39,637 bases of DNA from Flavobacteriales bacterium 33_180_T64. Lineage in GTDB: Bacteria > Bacteroidota > Bacteroidia > Flavobacteriales > Flavobacteriaceae. Shown here in pieces: positions 25,082 through 34,033 of this stretch. Below the pieces are notes generated by a model. The model made no database searches. It saw only the letters and a program-made list of their open reading frames with translations, and was not told the DNA's origin. The translations under genes were made by a program, and so were the position numbers. Numbering within the stretch: the stretch's first letter is position 1; the number at the start of each line of letters is the position of its first letter. The DNA lies in NCBI GenBank assembly GCA_002162685.1, contig MAAQ01000011.1, positions 1 to 39,637 on the forward strand. Reading direction: 5' to 3'.

Positions 25082-25231
25082 TTAATCTTGATCTTTAGCT
25101 TTTTTAATAATGGCTTTTAAACGCTCTTTACGAGTCATTCCTTCTGATTTTAACTTATTCTTTTTTTGAGCCATAAGCTTAGAATGCTTGGCTTTATTAT
25201 TCTGGTTTTTTTGTCCTTTAGGTTTTGGCAT
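25082..25231 (-). CDS. 49-residue highly basic protein
   Basis: Translation from the ATG at 25231 gives 49 residues with 15 Lys and 2 Arg. It opens MPKPKGQKNQNNKAKHSKLM and ends in a likely amphipathic helix, TRKERLKAIIKKAKDQD. No Cys, Trp or membrane segment is present. Composition suggests binding to RNA, ribosome or DNA. A TAnnTTTG box ends three bases before the ATG. The reading frame, promoter position and a free gap support a real gene; I do not recognise a named family. It is convergent with the ResB-CcsA gene. Confidence 0.65.
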   Translation of the reverse strand: MPKPKGQKNQNNKAKHSKLMAQKKNKLKSEGMTRKERLKAIIKKAKDQD

Positions 25232-25234
25232 ATG

Positions 25235-25242
25235 CAAATATA
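25235..25242 (-). promoter_or_regulatory. -7 promoter box of the 49-residue gene
   Basis: On the minus strand TATATTTG matches TAnnTTTG and is separated from the ATG at 25231 by three bases, so the transcript would begin at or next to the start codon. Confidence 0.5.
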
Positions 25243-25595
25243 ATAAGAATCTCTATGTTTATGCTTTTGCTTTTAGCTTGATTATTTATAAGTATCGCAA
25301 ATTAAACTGTAAATCTAAAGTCTATAAACTTACCATTAGACGTGCCAAATAATTAGGGATGCGGCATTTTAAATGTCGTTATTATGGATCTTGATATTTA
25401 TATAAATACCCGTTATTGAGTATTTTTTTGTACTTATTAAATCCTTTTATTTGTTAGGAAATTAGATCTTTTTGAATTTTTGTAATAGACTGATATTAAG
25501 AATTGTATGTATTTTAGAATAAAAACAAAGATTGATGTTGGTTTCATAAGAATTTAATTACATTTAATGTTTAAGAAATTAGCTATCAATTATTT
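25243..25595. other. Intergenic region upstream of the adhesin gene
   Basis: About 350 AT-rich bases with no open frame that I would defend. It contains a 17-bp near-palindrome (25362-25378, core GCATTTTAAATG) and, close to the adhesin start, a near-consensus promoter (25538-25566). Nothing else is recognisable. Confidence 0.5.
25538..25566 (+). promoter_or_regulatory. Probable promoter of the adhesin-sprF operon
   Basis: TTG (25538-25540) and TACATTTA (25559-25566) are separated by 18 bp. The -7 element lacks only the final G of TAnnTTTG. The ATG at 25596 gives a leader of about 25 nt. Confidence 0.4.
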
Positions 25596-28500
25596 ATGAT
25601 TAAAAATAAAAGCAATCTATCCCTCTTAGTTGTATGTTTTTTATGGAGCTTATTAAGTGCTTTTATAACTTCAGATGTTGTAGAAGTAGTTGTAGCTTCA
25701 AAACGATTTTCTGATGCAACGCTAAGTGGTTCAGCAACAGTTTGTCAGAATACGACACCACTGCCTCAAATAACTTTTACAGGATCGGGTGGTTCAACAC
25801 CTTATACATTTACTTATAATATTAATGGTGGTGTAGATTTAACTATTAGTACTACAGGAAATAATAATTCGGTAGCGTTGTCTGTAAATACGACTAACTC
25901 GGGAACATTTACATATAATCTTATTTCGGTTGAAGATGATACAGGTACTATTGATAATATTACAGGTAGCTCTGTAGTAATAGAAATATTGCCTTCTCCT
26001 GATGCTTCTCTAGGTGGTACTGGTTCGGGTACAACTTTTGAAGGTGTTCCTGTGTTTAGACAATGTAGTAATACAACATCTACATTTACGTTTACTAATA
26101 TTTCTACAACACTAAATGTAAACTATACAATAAGTTGGGGAGATGGTTCTACAGATTTTAATCAACCTAGTTGGACTTCTACAACACATACCTATGATGT
26201 TGGAATATATAATTTAGTGTATACTATAGAAGGAAGTAATGGGTGTATAACGACAACAGATTATACTGTTTTTGTAGGTTCTAATCCAGCTGTTTCATTG
26301 GGTAACCCCGGAAATACGGATATATGTAATTCAAGTCCTTTAACTTTTCCTATTACAGGAACAGATAATAATCCACCAGGTACTACATATACTGTAACCT
26401 TTAATGATGGGTCAGCTCCACAAACCTTTAATCATCCTCCTCCAGCAAGTATAACACATACATTTACAATGTCTTCATGTAATACAGTGAGTTCAGATGG
26501 TAGTAATACATACCAAAATTCTTTTTCGGCAATTATCGTAGCATCTAATCCTTGTAGTGCTTCATCGGTAGGTGTTGTTCCTATATATGTTTCTATTGCT
26601 CCTGAAGCAGACTTTGATTCTCCTGATATAGCTTGTGCTAATAGTCAGGTATGTTTAAGCAATACCTCAATTGGAGAAGAAAATAATGGATTGGGTAGTT
26701 CTTGTGATACAAGTCCAAATATTATATGGGAAATATCGCCATCAATAGGGTATACCATAACGTCAGGTAGTTTAGGTAATGATTTTGGATTAAGTGATCC
26801 AAATTTGTGGGTGTCAGGGTCTGATAATTTATGTTTAAATTTTAGTCAGACAGGAACTTATACGGTCACGCTTAATACAGGGAATAGATGCGGTAATGAT
26901 ACTATAGTTAAAACTATTTGCGTTGAGGAGGATTTAATACCTCTTTTTAATACCAGTTTAAATGAAGGTTGCGGACCTTTAATGATAACGACTACAAATA
27001 CGACAGATGAATCTGATAGTTGTCAGTTGCCCGAATACCTATGGGAAGTTAGTTATATGCCTGAATATTGTGGTATGTTTCCCGGCGTTTGGAATTTTAC
27101 CAATGGAACTAATGAAAACTCAATAAATCCATCTTTTAACTTTGAATCAGCTGGAACTTATGCATTGAGTTTAACGGCATCAAATTCATGTGGAGATTTT
27201 ATAACATCACAAGATATTATAGTAAAACAACCTCCAACAGCTTCTATTAATTCCATTTCAAATGCCTGTGGATCGGCAGCAATAAATCCTGTAGCTAATA
27301 TAAATACATGTGCACCGACTTCAGAAACGATAACCTATAGTTGGACGTTTCCTGGAGGGATTCCAGCATCGTCAAATCAATTAAATCCAGGCACTATTAA
27401 TTATACTACTGTTGGTAATTATACCGTTACCTTTAGTATCACTAATAGCTGTGGTACAGAAACGGTCACAGAGAATTTCTCAGTCAACGAAGTCCCTACA
27501 ATTACTAATACAGCTACAGACCAGACTTTATGCTCAGGATCTCAATCTGCTGAAATTAACTTAACAGCTAATCCTAATATTGCTACCTATAGCTGGTCTT
27601 CAAATACTCCAGCTGGTTTAACTGGGTATATTCCATCAGGAACTTCTAACACAATTCCAGCTCAAACATTAATAAATACAACAGCTTTACCGGTATTATT
27701 GATATATACCGTAATTGCCGAAATAGACGGTTGTTCTGGAGCACCAATAAATTTTGAAATTACTGTAGAACCTGCACCACTAATTATAAGTCAACCCATA
27801 CCTGATCAAGTTTGTCTCAATGGGGCAACACCTGATTTAATAGTTGCATTTCAAGGTTCTGGAACACCAAATTATCAGTGGTATGAAAATACAGTTAATA
27901 ATACAACTACAGGAATAGCAATTGCTGGAGCAACATCGTCAACATATACTCCTCCAACCAATGTAGAAGGTGACACCTATTATTATGTCGTCATTACTTT
28001 TTCATCTGGTGGTTGTAATGAAATTATTTCAGATACGGCATTGATTGCGATAGAAGCAATTGCCCAAATAGATGTTCAACCTTTAAATGCACAATCTATA
28101 TGTGTAGGAGGTGCATCAAGTCAGCTTTCTATTGTAGTTTCTGGAGGTGCTGGTACAGAAACTTATCAATGGTTTAGCAATGCAACTAATACTAATATAG
28201 GAGGCGCCTTAATTGCAGGAGCAACGTCTTCAAATTATACACCACCAACGTTCAATGCTGTTGGTACATTTTATTTTTATGTGGAAGTAAGTTATAATGC
28301 AAGTGGTTGTTCTGGTCTTATAAGTAATGTTTCCGAAGTTGTTGTTGTAGAAGATCCAATAATAACTGTTCAGCCTATAATATCTCAAAGTTTATGTCAA
28401 AATTCTGCACCTCAAAATTTAGAGGTCATAATTACAGGTGGTTTGGGGAATACATCATATCAATGGTATGTTAATACGGCTAATAATACAAGTGGAGGAA

Positions 28501-31436
28501 CACCTATTTCTGGAGCAACATTAAGCACATACATACCTCCAGTAACGACTGTTAGTGTTTTGTATTATTATTGTATAATCACGCAAGATATTTCAGGTTG
28601 TGAGGTTGTTAGTATAGCTAGTGAAGTTGAAGTAAATGCAGCAGCACAATTTAATAGTCAGCCAATTTCAGATGAATTGTGTTTGGGAGAGGCGACTAAC
28701 GCATTATTTGTATCCTATTCTAATGGAACGGGTACGCCAAGCTATCAATGGTATGAAAATATAATAAATGATACGGCATCTGGTATTCTTATTTCTGGAG
28801 CAACGATGACAACTTTCATTCCTTCGGTGAATAGTGTTGGGACTACCTATTATTATTGTATAATCACATTAAATTCAGGAGGTTGTTCTGAAATTATATC
28901 AGAAATTGCAGAAATAACGGTTAATGAAACGCCAAGTATTAGTGCTATAAATCTTTTAATTTGTAGTAACAATACATTTGAATATATTCCTGACGAATCT
29001 AATGGTGATAGTGTTCCTATAAATACGCTCTATACATGGACTACTCCTGTGGTTGTTCCTGCAGGAGCTATTAATGGCGCTTCAGAACAATTAGTACCAA
29101 TAGGCAACATAGCACAATTATTAGAAAATACAACAACAAATATTGCAACTGTAACTTATACAGTAATACCAGTGTCAGGTGATTGTATTGGATTAGAATT
29201 TGAAGTGGTTGTTACTGTAAATCCGGCAATTTCGGTGGCATCTATAATTACAGACAGTAGTTGTTTTCAATCTAATGATGGAACAATAGAAATTACTATC
29301 GTTGGAGGTGTGCCTTTTACAACAGGAAATCCGTATATGATTACATGGACTGGTCCAAATGGGTTTTCAAGTACTGATGAAGATATTTTTAATTTGGAAG
29401 AAGGGATTTATACCTTAGACATTGATGATAATGGAGGCTGTCCTTATAATGAGATCTTTACAATTATAGAACCAGATGATTTCGTGTTTACTGTTGTAAA
29501 TTTTGACCCAGAGACAATTTCTTGTTTTGACGCTAATGATGGTGATATAAGCATTACAGTTGAAGGCGGTACATTACCCTATAGTTATAATTGGACTAAA
29601 GATGGGCTTCTGTTTTCTACAGATGAAGATTTAATAGGTCTAGGGCCAGGAGTTTATGAAGTAACTGTTGTTGATGTTAATAATTGTGGGCCAATTAGTC
29701 AAAGCCTTACTATAATAGAACCCACACTTCTTGAGGTTACATTAGATACTAAAACTGATATACTTTGTTTTGGAGAATCTACAGGTGCCATTTCAATTAA
29801 TGTTATTGGAGGACGGTTAAATTATTTGTTTTCTTGGACAGGACCTAACGGATTTATAAGTACTAATCAAAATATTGATACATTAATGGCTGGTCTGTAT
29901 TCGGTAACTGTAACCGATAATTCTGGATGTATTGATACTCTTGATATTAATATTCTTCAAAATGATGAAATTAACATTGATGTAACGACTACAGAAATTG
30001 AATGTTATGGAGATAACGATGCCTCTATTACAATTAATTTAATTTCTGGAGGGATGCCTCCTTATGAGGTTACATGGAGTAATTTTGGGACTGGAAATAG
30101 TCAAACCAATCTCTCAGCAGGCACTTATACTATAACAATTATAGATACCGAAAATTGTTCTAGAATCTTTCCTATAGTTATAGAGGAAGCACCAATATTT
30201 TTAATAGATCCGGTAGTCACACAGATGACCTGTTCAGGAGAAAACGATGCCAGTATTGTGCTCAATTTTGTAGGAGGTATAGACCCTGTAACTGTTATTT
30301 GGGATGATGATGCTTCGGCAGGAACAGAGCGTAATAATTTGGAACCAGGTACGTATGCTGTTACAATTACCGATAGTACACCATGTGTGATACAAGACAG
30401 TTTTACCATATTTAATATTTTGCCACTTGTAGTATCTGCTAATATAACCAATGCACTAGATTGCGATGACACCAATAGTGGCGCATTAAACCTATTAATT
30501 GAAGGTGGTACACCTCCTTTTAATATCGTTTGGTCTAATGGAGCTACTAGTGAAGATTTAGATAATATTCCTCCAAATAGCTATACGGTTCAAATCACCG
30601 ATGCTAATGGTTGTGAAATTCAAGGTAGTTGGGAAGTCGATAGGTTTGAACCTTTATTAGTTAATGTTAATACACAATCAGAAGTAGATTGTGAGACTCA
30701 AACAGTGAATCAAACTTTTGTTGCCGTCGCCTCAGGTGGTGTGCCTCCGTTTGAGTTTAATTGGTCTAGCGGAACGGTAAGTGGAGTAAACAATGAACTA
30801 ATGGCTACAGAGCTGAATGGTTTAGTTATTTTAGACGTTAGTGATAGTCAGGGATGTGTAACCAATTTTAGTTTTAATGTAGAGATTCCTGTTCTTGGTA
30901 ATCCTGATTTTTTAATAGAATCTTTTGGGTTTACTAACTATGGTGTGTTTGCTATTCAAGACCCTATTCAATTTACAAATGAGGCTACTGGTGATTTTGT
31001 AAGTATTTTATGGGATTTTGGAGATGGTAGTTTTTCAGCTGAAGAAAATCCAATACATACTTATGTTTCGATTGGCAATTATGTAGTAACTCAAACGGTA
31101 ACGTATCCCTTTGGTTGTGTATATACAAAGGTCGTTACGCTAATTGTAGAAGAAGGTTATAAATTGATTATTCCCGATGCATTTACGCCTAATGAAGATA
31201 ATCTTAACGATTATTTTGTTCCAAAATATATAGGATTAAATGATTTAGAACTTAATATTTATGATACCTGGGGAAGCCTTATCTATTCTGAATCTAAAGA
31301 TGATAACCTAACAGGTTGGGATGGGAAAATAAATGAAGAGGAGGTTGAGAATGGAAACTATTATTATACATTTTCAGCTAAGACATTTTATGATGATCTT
31401 ATTAAACAGGATGGTGTTTTTGTAATTATCAAATAA
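25596..31436 (+). CDS. Giant SprB-like surface adhesin with gliding-motility-type C-terminal domain
   Basis: A 1946-residue secreted protein. An N-terminal hydrophobic signal (NLSLLVVCFLWSLLSAFI) leads to PKD/Ig-like modules with paired cysteines (to about residue 720). Four Ig-like repeats of about 96 residues follow (QWY or QWF cores near 761, 858, 956, 1051). Seven SprB-type repeats of about 80 residues (C-x-G-x-n-D/G, GG-x-P-Y/F; about 1223-1768) come next, then a PKD domain with WDFGDGSFSAEENPIHTY. The last 95 residues (IPDAFTPNEDNLNDYF...DGVFVIIK) are a CHU_C/type B signal for the type IX secretion system. It should be displayed at or released from the outer surface and act in adhesion or motility. 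Its likely export partner is the next gene. Confidence 0.92.
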   Translation: MIKNKSNLSLLVVCFLWSLLSAFITSDVVEVVVASKRFSDATLSGSATVCQNTTPLPQITFTGSGGSTPYTFTYNINGGVDLTISTTGNNNSVALSVNTTNSGTFTYNLISVEDDTGTIDNITGSSVVIEILPSPDASLGGTGSGTTFEGVPVFRQCSNTTSTFTFTNISTTLNVNYTISWGDGSTDFNQPSWTSTTHTYDVGIYNLVYTIEGSNGCITTTDYTVFVGSNPAVSLGNPGNTDICNSSPLTFPITGTDNNPPGTTYTVTFNDGSAPQTFNHPPPASITHTFTMSSCNTVSSDGSNTYQNSFSAIIVASNPCSASSVGVVPIYVSIAPEADFDSPDIACANSQVCLSNTSIGEENNGLGSSCDTSPNIIWEISPSIGYTITSGSLGNDFGLSDPNLWVSGSDNLCLNFSQTGTYTVTLNTGNRCGNDTIVKTICVEEDLIPLFNTSLNEGCGPLMITTTNTTDESDSCQLPEYLWEVSYMPEYCGMFPGVWNFTNGTNENSINPSFNFESAGTYALSLTASNSCGDFITSQDIIVKQPPTASINSISNACGSAAINPVANINTCAPTSETITYSWTFPGGIPASSNQLNPGTINYTTVGNYTVTFSITNSCGTETVTENFSVNEVPTITNTATDQTLCSGSQSAEINLTANPNIATYSWSSNTPAGLTGYIPSGTSNTIPAQTLINTTALPVLLIYTVIAEIDGCSGAPINFEITVEPAPLIISQPIPDQVCLNGATPDLIVAFQGSGTPNYQWYENTVNNTTTGIAIAGATSSTYTPPTNVEGDTYYYVVITFSSGGCNEIISDTALIAIEAIAQIDVQPLNAQSICVGGASSQLSIVVSGGAGTETYQWFSNATNTNIGGALIAGATSSNYTPPTFNAVGTFYFYVEVSYNASGCSGLISNVSEVVVVEDPIITVQPIISQSLCQNSAPQNLEVIITGGLGNTSYQWYVNTANNTSGGTPISGATLSTYIPPVTTVSVLYYYCIITQDISGCEVVSIASEVEVNAAAQFNSQPISDELCLGEATNALFVSYSNGTGTPSYQWYENIINDTASGILISGATMTTFIPSVNSVGTTYYYCIITLNSGGCSEIISEIAEITVNETPSISAINLLICSNNTFEYIPDESNGDSVPINTLYTWTTPVVVPAGAINGASEQLVPIGNIAQLLENTTTNIATVTYTVIPVSGDCIGLEFEVVVTVNPAISVASIITDSSCFQSNDGTIEITIVGGVPFTTGNPYMITWTGPNGFSSTDEDIFNLEEGIYTLDIDDNGGCPYNEIFTIIEPDDFVFTVVNFDPETISCFDANDGDISITVEGGTLPYSYNWTKDGLLFSTDEDLIGLGPGVYEVTVVDVNNCGPISQSLTIIEPTLLEVTLDTKTDILCFGESTGAISINVIGGRLNYLFSWTGPNGFISTNQNIDTLMAGLYSVTVTDNSGCIDTLDINILQNDEINIDVTTTEIECYGDNDASITINLISGGMPPYEVTWSNFGTGNSQTNLSAGTYTITIIDTENCSRIFPIVIEEAPIFLIDPVVTQMTCSGENDASIVLNFVGGIDPVTVIWDDDASAGTERNNLEPGTYAVTITDSTPCVIQDSFTIFNILPLVVSANITNALDCDDTNSGALNLLIEGGTPPFNIVWSNGATSEDLDNIPPNSYTVQITDANGCEIQGSWEVDRFEPLLVNVNTQSEVDCETQTVNQTFVAVASGGVPPFEFNWSSGTVSGVNNELMATELNGLVILDVSDSQGCVTNFSFNVEIPVLGNPDFLIESFGFTNYGVFAIQDPIQFTNEATGDFVSILWDFGDGSFSAEENPIHTYVSIGNYVVTQTVTYPFGCVYTKVVTLIVEEGYKLIIPDAFTPNEDNLNDYFVPKYIGLNDLELNIYDTWGSLIYSESKDDNLTGWDGKINEEEVENGNYYYTFSAKTFYDDLIKQDGVFVIIK
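27780..28930 (+). repeat. Four Ig-like repeats inside the adhesin
   Basis: The YQWY/YQWF cores start near 27876, 28167, 28461 and 28746, giving unit lengths of 97, 98 and 95 residues. Each unit has QP-x-x-Q-x-x-C near its start, then Y-Q-W and G-A-T-x-S/T-x-Y-x-P-P, and ends in Y-Y-Y-x-V/I. Units have diverged in sequence, so they are old duplications. Confidence 0.8.
29255..30900 (+). repeat. Seven SprB-type repeats inside the adhesin
   Basis: Conserved cysteines occur near 29268, 29521, 29764, 30001, 30228, 30462 and 30690, spaced 76-84 codons apart. Each is followed by a D/G-rich turn, a beta strand, GG, and a W-x-(G-P-N-G or n-G) turn, and ends in Y-x-V-x-V/I-x-D-x-x-x-C. This is the SprB repeat pattern of gliding adhesins. 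Confidence 0.8.
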
Positions 31437-31442
31437 AACGGA

Positions 31443-32444
31443 ATGAGATTTAAACAGCTAATAATTTTTGTGAGCGTTCTATTTGGTTATAGTGTAAATG
31501 CTCAAGATCCTATATTTTCGCAATCTAACTATGTACAAGAAACGTTAAACCCTGGTTTTTCTGGTTTTGAAGATAATGATAGAATTTACGCAGGTGTCTT
31601 AAGTCGATTACAATGGCCTAGTTTAGATTTAAAGCTAACAACACAATATGCTTTTGTAAATAAATCTTATGATTATGGACCACGTCTTGGATTTGGATTA
31701 GGTATAAATGCACAATGGCAATATGAATCCTTCAACAATTATAATTTTTTTCAATTAAATGCCAATTATGCGCATCGTGTTTACTTAAATGGTGGATGGT
31801 TTTTTAGGCCAGGTATTGAAGTTGGTATTGGCAGTAAAAGTAATAAGTTTCGTAATCTTACTTTGGCAGATCAGATAAATATTAATACAGGTATTATTAA
31901 CCCAGTATCAGTAGACCCTTTAAGTAATAATACTAATAATAGATTTTACGTAGATTTTTCTACTGGCATTGTGTTTGAAAAAGAAGAATTTAATGGAATA
32001 ACCTATTGGTTTGGTATTTCAGTAAAACATCTTAATCAGCCTAATATATCATTTGTTGAAGGAGAGAAAGTACCTCTAAATATATTTTATTCAATACATG
32101 GCAATTATCGTTTTCCTTTTTTGAATGACTATAGTATCATGATGACGGCTAATTATATGCAACAAGGTCAATATAATCGTTTAGATATTGGCTCATTATT
32201 CCAAGTTAATCAATTTCTTTTAGGGCTTACTGCTGTTACTAATCCTGCTCGTAATGATGCAAATAGTCATTTGTTAACATCTATAAATGCATTTATAGGC
32301 TTAGAATACACCGAGTTTAGGTTTGGTTTGTCATATGATATGAATACTTCTGAAATAGGAAATACCAGAGGGGTTTATGAGTTTTCTTTAACCTATCTTT
32401 CTAGGTGCCGCAGGTGTAATTTAGATAGAAGTCGTAAGCGATAA
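31443..32444 (+). CDS. PorP/SprF-family outer membrane protein (type IX secretion partner)
   Basis: A 333-residue protein with a signal peptide (FKQLIIFVSVLFGYSVNA, cleaved before QDP). The mature N terminus QDPIFSQSNYVQETLNPGFSG is the PorP/SprF signature, and the rest alternates beta strands as in an outer membrane barrel (GPRLGFGLGINAQW, LNANYAHRVYL, FRPGIEVGIGS). SprF-type proteins are needed to export and anchor adhesins with type B C-terminal domains. The six-base gap to the adhesin indicates an operon and a dedicated pair. The last residues (CRRCNLDRSRKR) are unusually basic and carry two cysteines. Confidence 0.92.
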   Translation: MRFKQLIIFVSVLFGYSVNAQDPIFSQSNYVQETLNPGFSGFEDNDRIYAGVLSRLQWPSLDLKLTTQYAFVNKSYDYGPRLGFGLGINAQWQYESFNNYNFFQLNANYAHRVYLNGGWFFRPGIEVGIGSKSNKFRNLTLADQININTGIINPVSVDPLSNNTNNRFYVDFSTGIVFEKEEFNGITYWFGISVKHLNQPNISFVEGEKVPLNIFYSIHGNYRFPFLNDYSIMMTANYMQQGQYNRLDIGSLFQVNQFLLGLTAVTNPARNDANSHLLTSINAFIGLEYTEFRFGLSYDMNTSEIGNTRGVYEFSLTYLSRCRRCNLDRSRKR

Positions 32445-32653
32445 GTAATTAACACCTAGCTTATACTAATACGTTATCAAGTTTACGAGCAGGACAACAA
32501 TTAACAGATACGGTGTATCGTTGTGGTCAAAGTAAAATAGATCACTCATCTATAAAGTATGAATCGTTTAAAAACTGTAATGCAAATTTTCTATAGCTTA
32601 CTGATGAGAGATTAAGGATAAAAAATAATTATGTTTCGCTTATCTTATAGAAG

Positions 32654-32944
32654 TTAGTCATCTTTATAGCTCATTCGCTCACGAATGCCTCCACTAGCAC
32701 GATGAATAATCACATCTGCATTATAGCGTTTAGCTAAGGTCTTTGCTTTACGTATAGCTGTACTTTGCTTTCTGTGTTTAGACGTTATACGCTTGTTGCC
32801 TTCACGGCGTACTGCCCAACCCTCCTGATAAGGGACTACATGTTGATGCCAGGTTCTTTTTTTAGTGCTGCCATGACCAAGTGCTTTAAGAATAGCTTCT
32901 ATGAGTTGTTGTATAGCTTCTACAATTGTATTTTGTTTAGACAT
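32654..32944 (-). CDS. DUF2188 domain protein
   Basis: A 96-residue basic protein. The DUF2188 domain covers roughly residues 34-92: HVVPYQEGWAVRREGNKR, AIRKAKTLAKRYNADVIIH and the terminal GGIRERMSYKDD. The N-terminal 30 residues form a separate helix (TIVEAIQQLIEAILKALGHG). The family is small, widespread and without assigned activity; the beta-alpha layout and charge suggest nucleic-acid or nucleotide contact, but that is only inference. It has a terminator of the preceding protease operon upstream and no operon partner. Confidence 0.88.
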   Translation of the reverse strand: MSKQNTIVEAIQQLIEAILKALGHGSTKKRTWHQHVVPYQEGWAVRREGNKRITSKHRKQSTAIRKAKTLAKRYNADVIIHRASGGIRERMSYKDD

Positions 32945-32980
32945 AAATGTGATTGAAAATTCTACATTCTAAATATAATA

Positions 32981-33002
32981 AAAGCCCTTGGCTGTACAAG
33001 GG
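32981..33002 (-). terminator. Terminator of the protease operon
   Basis: On the minus strand, CCCTTG (33002-32997) and CAAGGG (32990-32985) pair around a six-base loop and are followed by CTTTTATT. It lies 60 bp beyond the protease stop codon. Confidence 0.65.
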
Positions 33003-33061
33003 AAAAATAGATGAATTAGTGATTCAGTTAAGTTTAATTTTTATAATTATAAACAAGTGTT

Positions 33062-34033
33062 TCAATAATATTTCTTCCTAATTAATTCTTTATCTAAATC
33101 TGATATGTCATTATTGTCCTTAAAGTCAACTGGGTTATCATTCGCAAGGAATTCTTTGGGAATATAGTAGATCATTATTGATTCAGGATCAAACTCTGTT
33201 GCTTCAAGATCATTGAATTGATCAAAGCGGTATTTTTGTATCACATTTTCATAGGTCTTTTTTTCTGACCATTTGTGCGTTTTCCAATAATAATCATAAA
33301 CGGCTGAATCATTCCATTTGATTGAGGAGTTAGGACTCTGGTGTTCATGAATTAAGCCTAAAGCGTGTCCAAATTCATGAAGTACTGTTCCTCTGAAGTA
33401 GTCTTCATTCTCTTCATCAATTCCAGTTAAACTCATTGAAGGATAATAATTTAATGATTCGCTACCAATATAAGACCAGTAGCCTTCATCGTTAAAAGAA
33501 ATGGTAATATCTGAATCAACGCGACTGTTTACAACGGTGAAATTTACCGCACAATAATTTTCCCACTCTCGAGCATACTCTATCACTTGGTCCTTTAAAT
33601 CTTGAGTGCCGTCTATAAAGTAGATACGTAATTCATTGTATTTCCATATTTTGCTATTAATTACTGCAGATTGTATTCCGAATAAAGCTTTTTGCATTTG
33701 GTCTTGATTGAGATTAGTAAAAATCTCATTAAAGGTATTACTTTTAACATCTTGAGACAGCGAATCTAAAGTATAGTGCTTGTAATGCCTAAAATCTTTT
33801 AAATCTATCTTATTGTTTAATTGAAGTCCAAAACTATCAATATTTTGCATTTGTGAAGCATAAAGAACTGCCTCAGTAAAATTAATGCCACTCATTTGAG
33901 TACAATAACCTTTTAATTGTGGATAGGACATGCTTGACTTTGTTGCATCGCTTTTAGGTATAACGTTTTTATTGTCTTCCTTACAAGCTGCAAATAGTAA
34001 TATGCTACACAGTAGTGTGATGATCTTATTCAT
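33062..34033 (-). CDS. Lipoprotein astacin-like zinc metalloprotease
   Basis: A 323-residue protein with a lipoprotein signal (NKIITLLCSILLFAAC, Cys17). The zinc site HEFGHALGLIHE (219-230) follows the metzincin pattern HExxHxxGxxH, here with H219, H223 and H229 plus the astacin-type E230. The Met-turn SIMIYY (285-290) is present. GYWSYIG (184-190) precedes the zinc helix as in other bacterial members of this group. It would digest proteins at the cell envelope. Its start codon overlaps the stop of the 543-residue gene by one base (TAATG), implying a coupled pair. Confidence 0.9.
   Translation of the reverse strand: MNKIITLLCSILLFAACKEDNKNVIPKSDATKSSMSYPQLKGYCTQMSGINFTEAVLYASQMQNIDSFGLQLNNKIDLKDFRHYKHYTLDSLSQDVKSNTFNEIFTNLNQDQMQKALFGIQSAVINSKIWKYNELRIYFIDGTQDLKDQVIEYAREWENYCAVNFTVVNSRVDSDITISFNDEGYWSYIGSESLNYYPSMSLTGIDEENEDYFRGTVLHEFGHALGLIHEHQSPNSSIKWNDSAVYDYYWKTHKWSEKKTYENVIQKYRFDQFNDLEATEFDPESIMIYYIPKEFLANDNPVDFKDNNDISDLDKELIRKKYY

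Noticed and set aside
30125-30475. Minus-strand open frame of 116 codons inside the adhesin gene
   Set aside because: Antisense to a well-supported repeat region; no promoter or domain.
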